Of a stretch of 19,095 bases of DNA, positions 8,013-15,191 are shown piece by piece; position 1 is the stretch's first letter; every line of letters begins with the position of its first letter. The stretch lies in NCBI GenBank assembly GCA_965261585.1, contig CBDHDN010000049.1:1-19095 (forward strand), written 5' to 3'. Source of the stretch: CBDHDN01 sp965261585. Lineage in GTDB: Bacteria; Pseudomonadota; Alphaproteobacteria; UBA6615. The notes beneath the pieces are model-generated. The model was given only the letters and a program-made list of their open reading frames with translations. It made no database searches and was not told the origin of the DNA. The position numbers and the translations under genes are program-made.

Positions 8013-8121
8013 CTAGTGCACCGACTCAGTCAGAGTCGTCACAGTGGAAACCTGATTCTGAATACAAAACAACGGGTTGCTCCAGCGCACGGTGAATCAT
8101 TTGTCTGGATCGGTGCACTAG
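8013..8121. mobile_element. 109-bp MITE-like element
   Basis: A perfect 12-bp inverted repeat, CTAGTGCACCGA at 8013-8024 and TCGGTGCACTAG at 8110-8121, bounds a non-coding stretch. Inside are further short palindromes (GACTC/GAGTC at 8023-8037 and TGATTC/GAATCA nearer the centre), so the whole unit folds. The terminal TA dinucleotides would suit the TA target of IS630/Tc1-type transposases; that assignment is an inference. The right arm supplies the TAG stop of the neighbouring transporter relic. Confidence 0.6.
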
Positions 8122-8526
8122 CGGCGCAGCAGCGCGCGGTAGATCGGGCGTTGCAGGGCCGGCAACACATAGATCGGCAACTGGCCCAGGGCGACGAACA
8201 GGATGAACTCCATGGACGCGCTGTCGGCGAGCGCCGCCAGCAGGATCGCGCCGTTGCGGTTGCCGCTGACCAGGCCCGGCCGTGAGGGCACGGATCGGGC
8301 CGAACGGCAGGAACAACAGCGTGCCGACCAGCTGCTGCCCGACATTCGCGGTCACGGCGGCGGCCAACAGCATCAGCGCCAACCCGGGGCGGGCGAGCGT
8401 ATGCGCGAACACGCCGTCCATGGTGGCGAGAACCAGCACCAGCATGCCGACGACGACCAGCCCATCGATCTGAACCGCACGCGCGGCCAGCGCGTCGACA
8501 CCGACGACGCGGCGGACCAGCCAGCG
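8118..8526 (-). pseudogene. C-terminal part of a membrane transporter (bile acid:Na+ symporter-like), truncated and frameshifted
   Basis: Reading leftwards from the IS boundary at 8526 gives RWLVRRVVGVDALAARAVQI, then hydrophobic segments (VVVGMLVLVLATM, LALMLLAAAVTANVG, LLFLPFGPIRALTAG). A frame change near 8276 leads to GLVSGNRNGAILLAALADSA and a last hydrophobic segment FILFVALGQLPIYVLP before RALLRR and TAG. One extra G in the GGG at this point explains the shift. The NRN motif and C-terminal helix recall bile acid:sodium symporter-like permeases, but the assignment rests on a fragment. Everything upstream has been lost at the IS3-type insertion. The stop codon lies inside the arm of the adjoining MITE-like element, so the original C-terminus may have been altered too. 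Confidence 0.6.
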
Positions 8527-8645
8527 TGTAGCGCACCCGGTTCCTTGGACACAAGTTTGTCTCACGCGGCGGGCCTGATTGAGATCGCGGCGTGCCACGC
8601 CTGACGAGCTTGAGCGGGGCTCAGGTAGCTGTTCTTTTCGACGAT

Positions 8646-9467
8646 TCACTGGGCATTGTAGAGTTCGACGAAGTCGCGGACGGCGTCCCGCAGCTCCGCG
8701 ATGTTGCGGTAGATGCGACCATGGATGATCTGTTCCTTCAGCGTGCGATTGAACCGCTCGGCGACGCCGTTGGTCTGGGGCTCGGCGACGAAGGCGTAGG
8801 ACGGCTGGATGCCCCAGAACTTGATCTGGTTGGTGAAGTGGTCCGACAGATACTGGGAGCCGTGATCCATCCGCAAGGCCAGCCCCCGAGCCGCGCCGGC
8901 CGCGGTCGAGCCATACAGCCCGGCAAGCCCCATGGAGATCGGCTGCAGGGCGGCGAAGCGGTCGCCGCGCTTGCAGACATGCCAGCCGACACACTCGGCG
9001 TTCCAATGCTCGACGGCGGTGAAGATCCAGCCCCAGCCGTCGTCCACCGTGAACACCCGAACGCCATCGGTGCCCCACATGAGGTTCGGGGCATGAGTGA
9101 TGATCTCACCGTCATGGGGATTGCCGCCACGGCGGCGGCAGCGATGGGGCGAGAGCAGATTGTTCTCGCGCATCAGGCGGAGCACCCGCTTGCGGGCAAC
9201 CCGGATGTCGCGACAGACCCGAAGCCGAGCCCAGACCTTGCGGTAGCCCTCGCCCTCCCAGGGCGATGCCTCCAGGTCGGCTTCGATCGCCACCAGCAGC
9301 GCCTGGTCCGAGATCGCGGGCTTCGGTCCCCGACGCTTTGCCGGCGGCTGCTCGGCGTGCTGGCCGGAGGTCATGGCGTAGAACGAGGAGCGGGCCATGC
9401 CCCAGGCGGCGCAGACCCGCCGCAGGCCGTAGGCCAGACCCGTGCCGGGCGAGGTGGCGGCACTCAT
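8646..9467 (-). pseudogene. IS3-type transposase OrfB, nonsense-truncated (copy 1)
   Basis: DDE transposase with the rve core; catalytic Asp in GTDGVRVF, second Asp in RMDHGSQYLSDHF and Glu in NGVAERFNRTLKEQ are all present. Compared with copy 2, TGG has become TGA at 8646-8648, right after VELYNAQ, removing the last 28 of 301 residues. The original reading frame would have run to 8562. The missing tail follows the catalytic Glu, so the effect on activity is uncertain. The start overlaps the orfA stop as ATGA. Confidence 0.85.
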
Positions 9468-9874
9468 CGCCGCGACCTCCGCCGCCCCAAAGGGCCGAAG
9501 GTCTCCGTCTTGGCCTCCAGCAGTTCCACCTGCATGGTCAACTCTCCGATCCGCTTCATGGCGCTATCCAGTTCCGCCTGCACCGGATCGCCCTTGCGTT
9601 GCTTGAGCGAGGCGTCGATCCCGCCGATCGCTTTCTCACGCCACTGCTCGAGCCGGAAGATCTCTACGCCCAACTGGCGCGACAGAAGTTGCACCGGCTC
9701 GTCACGCAAAAGCCGCAGAACGACCTCACGCTTGCGCGCCACCGTCCATCGCTGGCCAAGTCCCAGCAGGCCTGCCGGCAAAGCCTGGCCTGGGGAAAAC
9801 GTGGACGAGCCAAGCTCGCCCGCATTTACCACAGGCCCATCAACAGCAACTTTCTTCTCAAAATTATCGGTCAT
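9464..9874 (-). CDS. IS3-type OrfA, helix-turn-helix protein (copy 1)
   Basis: A 136-residue basic protein, the DNA-binding partner of OrfB in IS3-type elements. The segment RWTVARKREVVLRLLRDEPV followed by SRQLGVEIFRLEQWR is the helix-turn-helix; a leucine-rich helix (MKRIGELTMQVELLEAKTE) follows, typical of IS3 OrfA multimerisation. ATG 9874 is chosen over the in-frame upstream GTG because AAGGAGG lies eight bases before it. The product differs by only a few residues from copy 2 (for example RWTVARK here and RWTVERK there). OrfB lies in the -1 frame relative to OrfA. Confidence 0.85.
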   Translation of the reverse strand: MTDNFEKKVAVDGPVVNAGELGSSTFSPGQALPAGLLGLGQRWTVARKREVVLRLLRDEPVQLLSRQLGVEIFRLEQWREKAIGGIDASLKQRKGDPVQAELDSAMKRIGELTMQVELLEAKTETFGPLGRRRSRR

Positions 9875-9884
9875 GTTCCGGTCC

Positions 9885-9924
9885 TCCTTGGACACTTCGA
9901 TTAAGCCAATTCTGTGTCCAAGGA
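9885..9924 (-). promoter_or_regulatory. Inverted repeat hiding the orfA ribosome-binding site (copy 1)
   Basis: On the coding strand TCCTTGGACAC, part of the IS end, is complementary to GTGTCCAAGGA 18 bases downstream, which contains most of the AAGGAGG Shine-Dalgarno of orfA. A transcript entering from outside would fold the site away. Same structure as in copy 2. Confidence 0.55.
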
Positions 9925-9940
9925 AATCGGGTCCGACTCA

Positions 9941-10016
9941 GCGAGATGTCTTGGAGAACGTCGATCGGACCGAACGACTTGTTGATGTCGGTCAGTTTGA
10001 GCAGGGGTGTCTTCAT
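9941..10016 (-). pseudogene. N-terminal 25 codons of a sugar ABC transporter ATPase, cut by the IS
   Basis: From ATG 10016 leftwards: MKTPLLKLTDINKSFGPIDV followed by LQDIS, the standard opening of a sugar-importer ATPase (FrcA/RbsA type) before Walker A. The frame then enters IS copy 1 and no more of the ATPase is found on the other side of the IS. Its start overlaps the permease stop as ATGA, the usual coupling in such operons. The sequence is a distant relative of the intact ATPase at 15533-16357, not a copy of it. Confidence 0.75.
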
Positions 10017-10450
10017 GACTTGGCCTTCCCTTTCGCACGTGGCGCATAGGACAGTGCCATGTTCCGGAATGTGTTGTTCATAAGCACGGCGGCCAGCAAT
10101 AGGACACCGAGAATAAGGCTCGCCCAGTTAGCATCGAAGCCGGTGAAGAAGATGCCCTGGTTGACAACGGCGAATGTCATCGTGCCCAGCACGATGCCGA
10201 CAACCGAGCCGTATCCGCCGGTAAGAAGAACCCCGCCGATGACAACAGAGATGATTGAGTTGAAGATGAATGACTGCCCCGCGAACACCTGTGCGCTGTT
10301 GTAAAGGATCGCCTGTGACATGCCGACGAAGGATGCGCACAGGCCGCTGCCCATGAACAATAAGATCGTCAGACGGTCGGTCGTGATACCGGCGTTACGC
10401 GCGCCCTCCTTGTCTCCGCCCAAAGCGAACGCGGAGATCCTGCGACGGAT
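10013..10450 (-). pseudogene. C-terminal half of a sugar ABC transporter permease
   Basis: Inner-membrane permease fragment of the RbsC/FrcC type (BPD_transp_2). Homology starts near RISAFALGGDKEGARNAGIT, the cytoplasmic loop, and continues through hydrophobic segments ILLFMGSGLCASFVGMSQAI, ISVVIGGVLLTGGYGSVVG and WASLILGVLLLAAVLMNNTF to the stop at 10013. The frame extends upstream to 10636, but that part (for example ASETSPRRNRVREDGRSAS) is hydrophilic and unlike a permease, so the N-terminal half with its membrane helices and translation start is missing. The partner ATPase is cut by an IS and the partner binding protein is truncated, so this is debris of a dead importer operon. Confidence 0.75.
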
Positions 10451-10772
10451 CGACGGCCTGCGGCCGAAGCCAGCACCGACATGACGCCCTATGTCACCAG
10501 TGCGGAGGGTTGAGCCGGCGGGCGCCGGGCTCAGGGCACTTGCCGAACGGCCGTCTTCTCGTACCCGATTGCGTCTCGGCGAGGTCTCGGATGCACCGAC
10601 TGGCTCATCCCAAGCCGCCAGATCAGGAGGAATCACAACGTTTCCGATTCGATGCTCGATTGTGCTACCGTTTTCGGTGGTTGGGAGGAGTCATCTGGGA
10701 AATCCCGCTTGAATTAAGGTGGCGGAGCGCTCGCAAGTCCGACCCGCACGCGCCTTAGCCAGGAGGTCAGCA
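10451..10772. other. Intergenic stretch with no recognisable gene
   Basis: About 320 bp between the permease remnant and the dehydrogenase. Frames on both strands give only arginine- and serine-rich shadow peptides. The only signal I trust is AGGAGG at 10761-10766, the ribosome-binding site of the dehydrogenase. The breakpoint that removed the permease N-terminus must lie near its left end. Confidence 0.5.
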
Positions 10773-11759
10773 GTGAAAGCCCTGGTCTACGCAGGACGAT
10801 GTGAGTTGGTGTACCGCGACGAGCCGGACCCGGAGCCGGGTCCGGACGAGGTGCTCGTCAGGATCGATGCCGCCGGCATCTGCGGATCCGACATGCACGC
10901 CTGGCGCGGGCACGACCCGCGGCGTGTTCCACCGCTTATCCTGGGCCATGAGGCGGCGGGCACTGTTCTGGCCGGGCCACACGAAGGCACCCAGGTGTTT
11001 CTCAATCCCTCGATCACCTGTGGGCACTGCGCCAATTGCGTTTCCGGCCGTTCGAACCTGTGCCTGACGCGGGCGCTGATCGGCCTGCACCGGCCGGGCG
11101 CCCTTGCCGAGAAGGTCGCGGTGCCCGAGCGAAACTTGATGCCGCTGCCGGCGGGGTTCGATTCGGCCAAGGCGCCGCTGACAGAACCCTGTGCGACGGC
11201 TTGGCATGCGATCTCCCGCGGCGCCAGGGCCGGCTGGCGGCCGCTGCCGGAGGCCGAGGCTCTGGTCATCGGTGGCGGTTCGGTCGGTCTGCTGGGCGCG
11301 CTTGTCCTGCGACACTTCGGGGCCAAGGACGTGCGGCTCGCCGAAACCAATCGCCTGCGGCGCGCCACGGCCGAGCGTAACGCCATAGCTGCCTTCGATC
11401 CGGTCGAGGCGCCTGCGGCGCCCGAATCAGCCGACTTCGTTTTCGACGCCGTCGGCAGTGCGGCAACCCGCGCCGCGGCGGTCAAGGCCGTCAAGCGCGG
11501 CGGCGTGATCGTCCACGTGGGCATTCAGGAACCGGCCGGCGCGTTCGATGCCCGCACGGTCACGCTCCTGGAGGTCACGTTCGTCGGCGCCAATGCCTAT
11601 ATCGAAACGGACCTGCGTGCCGCGCTCGAGGCGCTTCATAGTGGCGCGCTCGGTCCGCTCGATCTCACCGAAGAACGGCCGCTCGCCGACGGCGGCCGGG
11701 CGTTTCATGACCTCGATGCCGGCGCAACGGCCGCCGCAAAGGTGATCCTACGCCCCTGA
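10773..11759 (+). CDS. Zinc-dependent alcohol/polyol dehydrogenase (MDR family)
   Basis: A 328-residue medium-chain dehydrogenase that would oxidise an alcohol or polyol with NAD(P). The GroES-like domain shows GICGSDMHAWRGHD (catalytic zinc Cys), LGHEAAGTV (His-Glu) and a structural zinc site CGHCANCVSGRSNLC with CX2CX2CX7C spacing. LTEPCATAWHA supplies the later zinc-site Glu. The Rossmann fold has VIGGGSVGLLGAL. The best family resemblance is to sorbitol/threonine-type dehydrogenases. The start is GTG 10773, six bases after AGGAGG; an in-frame ATG at 10719 has no such site. It lies on the opposite strand inside the broken sugar ABC operon, between permease and binding-protein remnants, so it may originally have belonged to that sugar or polyol locus. 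It looks intact. Confidence 0.88.
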   Translation: MKALVYAGRCELVYRDEPDPEPGPDEVLVRIDAAGICGSDMHAWRGHDPRRVPPLILGHEAAGTVLAGPHEGTQVFLNPSITCGHCANCVSGRSNLCLTRALIGLHRPGALAEKVAVPERNLMPLPAGFDSAKAPLTEPCATAWHAISRGARAGWRPLPEAEALVIGGGSVGLLGALVLRHFGAKDVRLAETNRLRRATAERNAIAAFDPVEAPAAPESADFVFDAVGSAATRAAAVKAVKRGGVIVHVGIQEPAGAFDARTVTLLEVTFVGANAYIETDLRAALEALHSGALGPLDLTEERPLADGGRAFHDLDAGATAAAKVILRP

Positions 11760-11862
11760 CGCGGCAGCACCCACGGCGCTTCTTCCCTTCTGGAGAACTG
11801 CTGTTACCTTGGCGGGAAGACTGGGGTAATAGGTGTTGAGATATCGAGATGTCCGGCGATCA

Positions 11863-12180
11863 TTAGTAGCCCAATGGCACCCAGTCCGGACCGACGATCG
11901 CGTCCGGATTCTGGCTTAGCGCGGTTCGGATTAGGTCCGCAGCATCCGGGCCCAAATTGTCGTAGTTCAGCGGGCCGAGCCAAGTCACGGAACCGCCCTG
12001 CGCCTCGACCACCTTGCCGGCGTCATCGGCCCCCCGCTTGACGATCGACCAGAACGGGTCGTCCGCGCTGCCGCCGACGACGAAGATGTTGGCACCGTCC
12101 TGAGCCATTACGGCTGTAGCACTTGTCGCCATCACGGCCGTCGTGACCAGCGCTGTCAGCAGGCGTTTCGTTATTGTCAT
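11863..12180 (-). pseudogene. Truncated sugar ABC transporter substrate-binding protein (FrcB-like)
   Basis: N-terminal 105 residues of a periplasmic sugar-binding protein; family members are about 310-340 residues. MTITKRLLTALVTTAVMATS and the AVMAQ that follows form a signal peptide with cleavage after AMA-like residues. The mature start GANIFVVGGSADDPFWSIVK and the later WLGPLNYDNLGPDAADLIRT and IVGPDWVP match FrcB-type proteins. After DWVP the sequence diverges, reads LGY and stops, so the ligand-binding cleft is incomplete. ATG 12180 is preceded by a strong AGGAGGAG. The upstream sequence is not a promoter region but a desaturase fragment, so the gene has lost both ends of its normal context. 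Downstream on this strand come the permease and ATPase remnants of the same ghost operon. Confidence 0.8.
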
Positions 12181-12288
12181 GTCTGTCTCCTCCTGTCGAA
12201 GGGGTCCCACCAGCTCAGAAGGCTGAAGAGGTACATGAGGAACTTGTTCAGCTTTTTGGTGCGGAACACCGTGCCGTGGCCGAGTTCA
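12178..12288 (-). pseudogene. Fatty acid desaturase, third fragment (downstream of the IS256 element)
   Basis: Reading leftwards from 12288: ELGHGTVFRTKKLNKFLMYL, then FSLLSWWDPFD. The ELGH residues complete the first histidine box HELGH begun on the other side of the IS256 element. After WWDPFD the frame reads RRRQT and stops at the TGA that overlaps the binding-protein ATG. The second and third histidine boxes of membrane desaturases are absent, so a deletion joined this gene to the ribosome-binding site of the FrcB-like gene near 12187-12200. Confidence 0.78.
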
Positions 12289-12329
12289 GAGGTATAGCTG
12301 AATCTTGTGTACGGCGTTGGAAAGAGGGC

Positions 12330-12387
12330 GGCGTATCCTGGTGATTGTTGCAGTCACCACTTGACCTAAGCCAAGGAAGGATACGCC
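12330..12387 (+). promoter_or_regulatory. Inverted repeat covering the IS256 transposase ribosome-binding site
   Basis: GGCGTATCCT at 12330-12339 is perfectly complementary to AGGATACGCC at 12378-12387, which overlaps the Shine-Dalgarno AAGGAAGGA and ends at the base before the ATG. Read-through RNA from the flanking gene could fold and block translation. Confidence 0.6.
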
Positions 12388-13644
12388 ATGGAAGAGAATA
12401 CCGTTGTTGCCTTTCGGAACCCATCGAATTTTCAGGATGACCCGTTGACGGAAGTCCTACGAGCTGGGGCGCGTGAGTTGCTGGCTCAAGCCGTGGAAGC
12501 TGAAGTTGCCGAGTTTCTGGAAGGTCATGCGACGCTGGTTGATGACCGGGGCCGTCGCCGGATTGTACGCAATGGCCACTTGCCGGAACGGCTGATACAG
12601 ACCGGGATCGGCCCGGTGGACGTGCGTCAGCCGCGTGTCCGGGATCGGAGAGCCGGCGAGGGTGCCGGCGCCATCCGGTTCACGTCGGCGATCCTGCCGC
12701 GCTATCTGCGCCGCACCAAGAGCCTGGAGGATTTGCTGCCGTGGCTATACTTGAGGGGCATCTCCAGCGGCGATTTCTCGGAAGCGTTGGCGGCGTTGCT
12801 GGGGGCACAGGCCCCGGGTCTGTCGGCCTCCACGATCGGGCGACTGAAGGAAGTTTGGCAAGACGAGATGGAGCGCTGGCAACGGCGTGATTTATCGGCC
12901 AAGCGCTACGTCTACTTCTGGGTCGACGGCATCTATTTTGGCGCCCGCCTGGAAGAGGAGAAGCAATGCATCCTGGTTATCATCGGCGCCACGGATCACG
13001 GAACCAAGGAGTTGATCGCCATCACCGACGGCTACCGCGAGAGCGAACAATCCTGGCGCGAGGTGCTGCTCGATCTCAAGCGGCGTGGTCTCGGCATCGG
13101 CCCGGAACTGGTGACCGGCGATGGCGCGCTCGGCTTCTGGAAGGCGCTCCGCCAAGTCTACGGGGCCGCCCGCGAGCAGCGCTGCTGGGTGCATAAGACG
13201 GGCAATATCTTGAACAAGCTACCCAAGGGTCGGCAGAACAAGGCCAAGGGTCACTTGCAGGATATCTGGATGGCCGAAACCAGGAAGGACGCGGAGACCG
13301 CCTTCGACTTCTTCCTGGAAGCCTACGGACCGAAGTACGAAAAGGCCACGGCCTGCCTGGCCAAGGACCGGGACGCCTTGCTGAGCTTCTACGACTTCCC
13401 CGCCGAGCATTGGAAGCATGTGCGGACGACGAACCCCATCGAGAGCACCTTCGCCACGGTTCGCCTTCGCACCTATCGGACCAAGGGTTGCCTGTCACGC
13501 AAGACGGCGATGGCCATGGTCTTCAAGCTTTGCCAGGGGGCCAGCAAGAAATGGCGGAGGCTCAATGGATCAGATCAGTTCGCCGAGATCATTCGAGGCG
13601 TCAAATTCGTGAATGGAGAACGCCAGGATCGCGCCGCCGCATGA
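12388..13644 (+). CDS. IS256 family transposase
   Basis: A 418-residue DDE transposase of the IS256 (Mutator-like) family that cuts and joins the ends of its own element. Visible features are the N-terminal EVLRAGARELLAQAVEAEVA with EFLEGH, typical of the family, then RFTSAILPRYLRRTKSLEDL, first catalytic Asp in YFWVDGIYF, second in VTGDGALGFWKAL with RCWVHKTGNIL downstream, and Glu in TNPIESTFATVRLRT. Length and all catalytic residues are normal, so the element may be active. ATG 12388 follows AAGGAAGGATACGCC. Confidence 0.93.
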   Translation: MEENTVVAFRNPSNFQDDPLTEVLRAGARELLAQAVEAEVAEFLEGHATLVDDRGRRRIVRNGHLPERLIQTGIGPVDVRQPRVRDRRAGEGAGAIRFTSAILPRYLRRTKSLEDLLPWLYLRGISSGDFSEALAALLGAQAPGLSASTIGRLKEVWQDEMERWQRRDLSAKRYVYFWVDGIYFGARLEEEKQCILVIIGATDHGTKELIAITDGYRESEQSWREVLLDLKRRGLGIGPELVTGDGALGFWKALRQVYGAAREQRCWVHKTGNILNKLPKGRQNKAKGHLQDIWMAETRKDAETAFDFFLEAYGPKYEKATACLAKDRDALLSFYDFPAEHWKHVRTTNPIESTFATVRLRTYRTKGCLSRKTAMAMVFKLCQGASKKWRRLNGSDQFAEIIRGVKFVNGERQDRAAA

Positions 13645-13675
13645 CAAACCCATACACAACTTTTGACAATAGCTC

Positions 13676-13812
13676 CCGAGTTCATGGGTTGCCACCATAA
13701 AAAAGCTGCCGATGGTTCCGTGGGCGAAGAGCGCAAGGGCGAACCCCAGCCAGATCTGCTGCGCCCAGAAGAGATAGACCAACGTTCCCGTCAGCGCGAA
13801 CAGAGCTAAGTG
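13676..13812 (-). pseudogene. Fatty acid desaturase, middle fragment (between two insertions)
   Basis: Reading leftwards from 13812: HLALFALTGTLVYLFWAQQI, a first membrane segment, then WLGFALALFAHGTIGSFFMV and ATHELG. It starts with the 14-bp target duplicate of the IS3-type copy 2 and ends with the 9-bp duplicate of the IS256 element. Removing both elements and one copy of each duplication leaves the frame continuous with the fragments on either side. Confidence 0.78.
13799..13812. repeat. 14-bp direct repeat, left flank of IS3-type copy 2
   Basis: AACAGAGCTAAGTG is repeated exactly at 15227-15240 on the other side of the element. It encodes HLAL plus two bases of the desaturase on the minus strand and looks like a target-site duplication, long for an IS3-type element. 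Confidence 0.8.
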
Positions 13813-13828
13813 TGAGTCGGACCCGATT

Positions 13829-13868
13829 TCCTTGGACACAGAATTGGCTTAATCGAAGTGTCCAAGGA
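13829..13868 (+). promoter_or_regulatory. Inverted repeat hiding the orfA ribosome-binding site (copy 2)
   Basis: TCCTTGGACAC at 13829-13839 pairs perfectly with GTGTCCAAGGA at 13858-13868, overlapping the AAGGAGG Shine-Dalgarno at 13864-13870. The same 10-bp core also occurs at the far end of the element, so these could double as transposase-binding sites. Confidence 0.55.
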
Positions 13869-13878
13869 GGACCGGAAC

Positions 13879-14289
13879 ATGACCGATAATTTTGAGAAGA
13901 AAGTTGCTGTTGATGGGCCTGTGGTAAATGCGGGCGAGCTTGGCTCGTCCACGTTTTCCCCAGGCCAGGCTTTGCCGGCAGGCCCGCTGGGACTTGGCCA
14001 GCGATGGACGGTGGAGCGCAAGCGTGAGGTCGTTCTGCGGCTTTTGCGTGACGAGCCGGTGCAACTTCTGTCGCGCCAGTTGGGCGTAGAGATCTTCCGG
14101 CTCGAGCAGTGGCGTGAGAAAGCGATCGGCGGGATCGACGCCTCGCTCAAGCAACGCAAGGGCGATCCGGTGCAGGCGGAACTGGATAGCGCCATGAAGC
14201 GGATCGGAGAGTTGACCATGCAGGTGGAACTGCTGGAGGCCAAGACGGAGACCTTCGGCCCTTTGGGGCGGCGGAGGTCGCGGCGATGA
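13879..14289 (+). CDS. IS3-type OrfA, helix-turn-helix protein (copy 2)
   Basis: A 136-residue protein identical in layout to its copy-1 counterpart: N-terminal linker, RWTVERKREVVLRLLRDEPV with the helix-turn-helix SRQLGVEIFRLEQWR, then a leucine-rich helix and a basic tail RRRSRR. ATG 13879 is set by AAGGAGG at 13864-13870. The stop TGA 14287-14289 overlaps the orfB ATG (ATGA), so OrfB can be made by coupled re-initiation. Whether an OrfAB fusion forms by -1 frameshifting, as in classical IS3 elements, is not evident; I see no clear A-rich slippery site. Confidence 0.86.
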   Translation: MTDNFEKKVAVDGPVVNAGELGSSTFSPGQALPAGPLGLGQRWTVERKREVVLRLLRDEPVQLLSRQLGVEIFRLEQWREKAIGGIDASLKQRKGDPVQAELDSAMKRIGELTMQVELLEAKTETFGPLGRRRSRR

Positions 14290-15191
14290 GTGCCGCCACC
14301 TCGCCCGGCACGGGTCTGGCCTACGGCCTGCGGCGGGTCTGCGCCGCCTGGGGCATGGCCCGCTCCTCGTTCTACGCCATGACCTCCGGCCAGCACGCCG
14401 AGCCGCCGCCGGCAAAGCGTCGGGGACCGAAGCCCGCGATCTCGGACCAGGCGCTGCTGGTGGCGATCGAAGCCGACCTGGAGGCATTGCCCTGGGAGGG
14501 CGAGGGCTACCGCAAGGTCTGGGCTCGGCTTCGGGTCTGTCGCGACATCCGGGTTGCCCGCAAGCGGGTGCTCCGCCTGATGCGCGAGAACAATCTGCTC
14601 TCGCCCCATCGCTGCCGCCGCCGTGGCGGCAATCCCCATGACGGTGAGATCATCACTCATGCCCCGAACCTCATGTGGGGCACCGATGGCGTTCGGGTGT
14701 TCACGGTGGACGACGGCTGGGGCTGGATCTTCACCGCCGTCGAGCATTGGAACGCCGAGTGTGTCGGCTGGCATGTCTGCAAGCGCGGCGACCGCTTCGC
14801 CGCCCTGCAGCCGATCTCCATGGGGCTTGCCGGGCTGTATGGCTCGACCGCGGCCGGCGCGGCTCGGGGGCTGGCCTTGCGGATGGATCACGGCTCCCAG
14901 TATCTGTCGGACCACTTCACCAACCAGATCAAGTTCTGGGGCATCCAGCCGTCCTACGCCTTCCTCGCCGAGCCCCAGACCAACGGCGTCGCCGAGCGGT
15001 TCAATCGCACGCTGAAGGAACAGATCATCCATGGTCGCATCTACCGCAACATCGCGGAGCTGCGGGACGCCGTCCGCGACTTCGTCGAACTCTACAATGC
15101 CCAGTGGATCGTCGAAAAGAACGGCTACCTGAGCCCCGCTCAAGCTCGTCAGGCGTGGCACGCCGCGATCTCAATCAGGCCCGCCGCGTGA
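14286..15191 (+). CDS. IS3-type transposase OrfB, DDE/rve integrase (copy 2)
   Basis: A 301-residue transposase. The N-terminal region reads YGLRRVCAAWGMARSSFYAM and then RRGPKPAISDQALLVAIEAD, the HTH_21-like part of IS3 OrfB. The catalytic triad is visible as Asp in MWGTDGVRVF, Asp in RMDHGSQYLSDHF and Glu in NGVAERFNRTLKEQ. Unlike copy 1 it keeps the tail WIVEKNGYLSPAQARQAWHA. Several other residues differ from copy 1 (EALPWEG versus EASPWEG, AEPPPA versus AEQPPA, AFLAEP versus AFVAEP), so the copies have begun to diverge. Confidence 0.92.
   Translation: MSAATSPGTGLAYGLRRVCAAWGMARSSFYAMTSGQHAEPPPAKRRGPKPAISDQALLVAIEADLEALPWEGEGYRKVWARLRVCRDIRVARKRVLRLMRENNLLSPHRCRRRGGNPHDGEIITHAPNLMWGTDGVRVFTVDDGWGWIFTAVEHWNAECVGWHVCKRGDRFAALQPISMGLAGLYGSTAAGAARGLALRMDHGSQYLSDHFTNQIKFWGIQPSYAFLAEPQTNGVAERFNRTLKEQIIHGRIYRNIAELRDAVRDFVELYNAQWIVEKNGYLSPAQARQAWHAAISIRPAA

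Larger units (their letters stand above)
8527..9940 (-). mobile_element. IS3-type insertion sequence, copy 1 (1414 bp)
   Basis: Nearly identical to the copy at 13813-15226 but inverted, and exactly the same length. Ends are TGTAGCGCACCCGG at 8527 and the complement of TGAGTCGGACCCGA at 9940, giving TG...CA termini and imperfect inverted repeats of about 26 bp that share CCTTGGACAC. Flanks share only GCG (8524-8526 and 9941-9943), so either a 3-bp target duplication or chance. The two flanks belong to unrelated genes, a transporter and an ABC ATPase, so at least one side has been rearranged since insertion. The copy has a nonsense mutation in orfB. Confidence 0.88.
12289..13675 (+). mobile_element. 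IS256-type insertion sequence (1387 bp)
   Basis: Bounded by 26-bp imperfect terminal inverted repeats: GAGGTATAGCTGAATCTTGT at the left and the complement of GAGCTATTGTCAAAAGTTGT at the right, matching at 18 of 26 positions, best near TTGTGTA. A perfect 9-bp target duplication CCGAGTTCA lies at 12280-12288 and 13676-13684, within the 8-9 bp usual for the family. It interrupts the first histidine-box codons of the desaturase gene. One transposase gene fills the element and appears intact. Confidence 0.92.

Noticed and set aside
8592..10049. 485-codon plus-strand frame across IS copy 1 (and its 451-codon counterpart at 13806-15161)
   Set aside because: Antisense of orfB and orfA; present only because the GC-rich transposase frame leaves the opposite strand open.
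11760..11862. CTTCCC...GGGAAG pairing as terminator of the dehydrogenase gene
   Set aside because: Only six base pairs with a long loop and no T-run; not distinguishable from chance.
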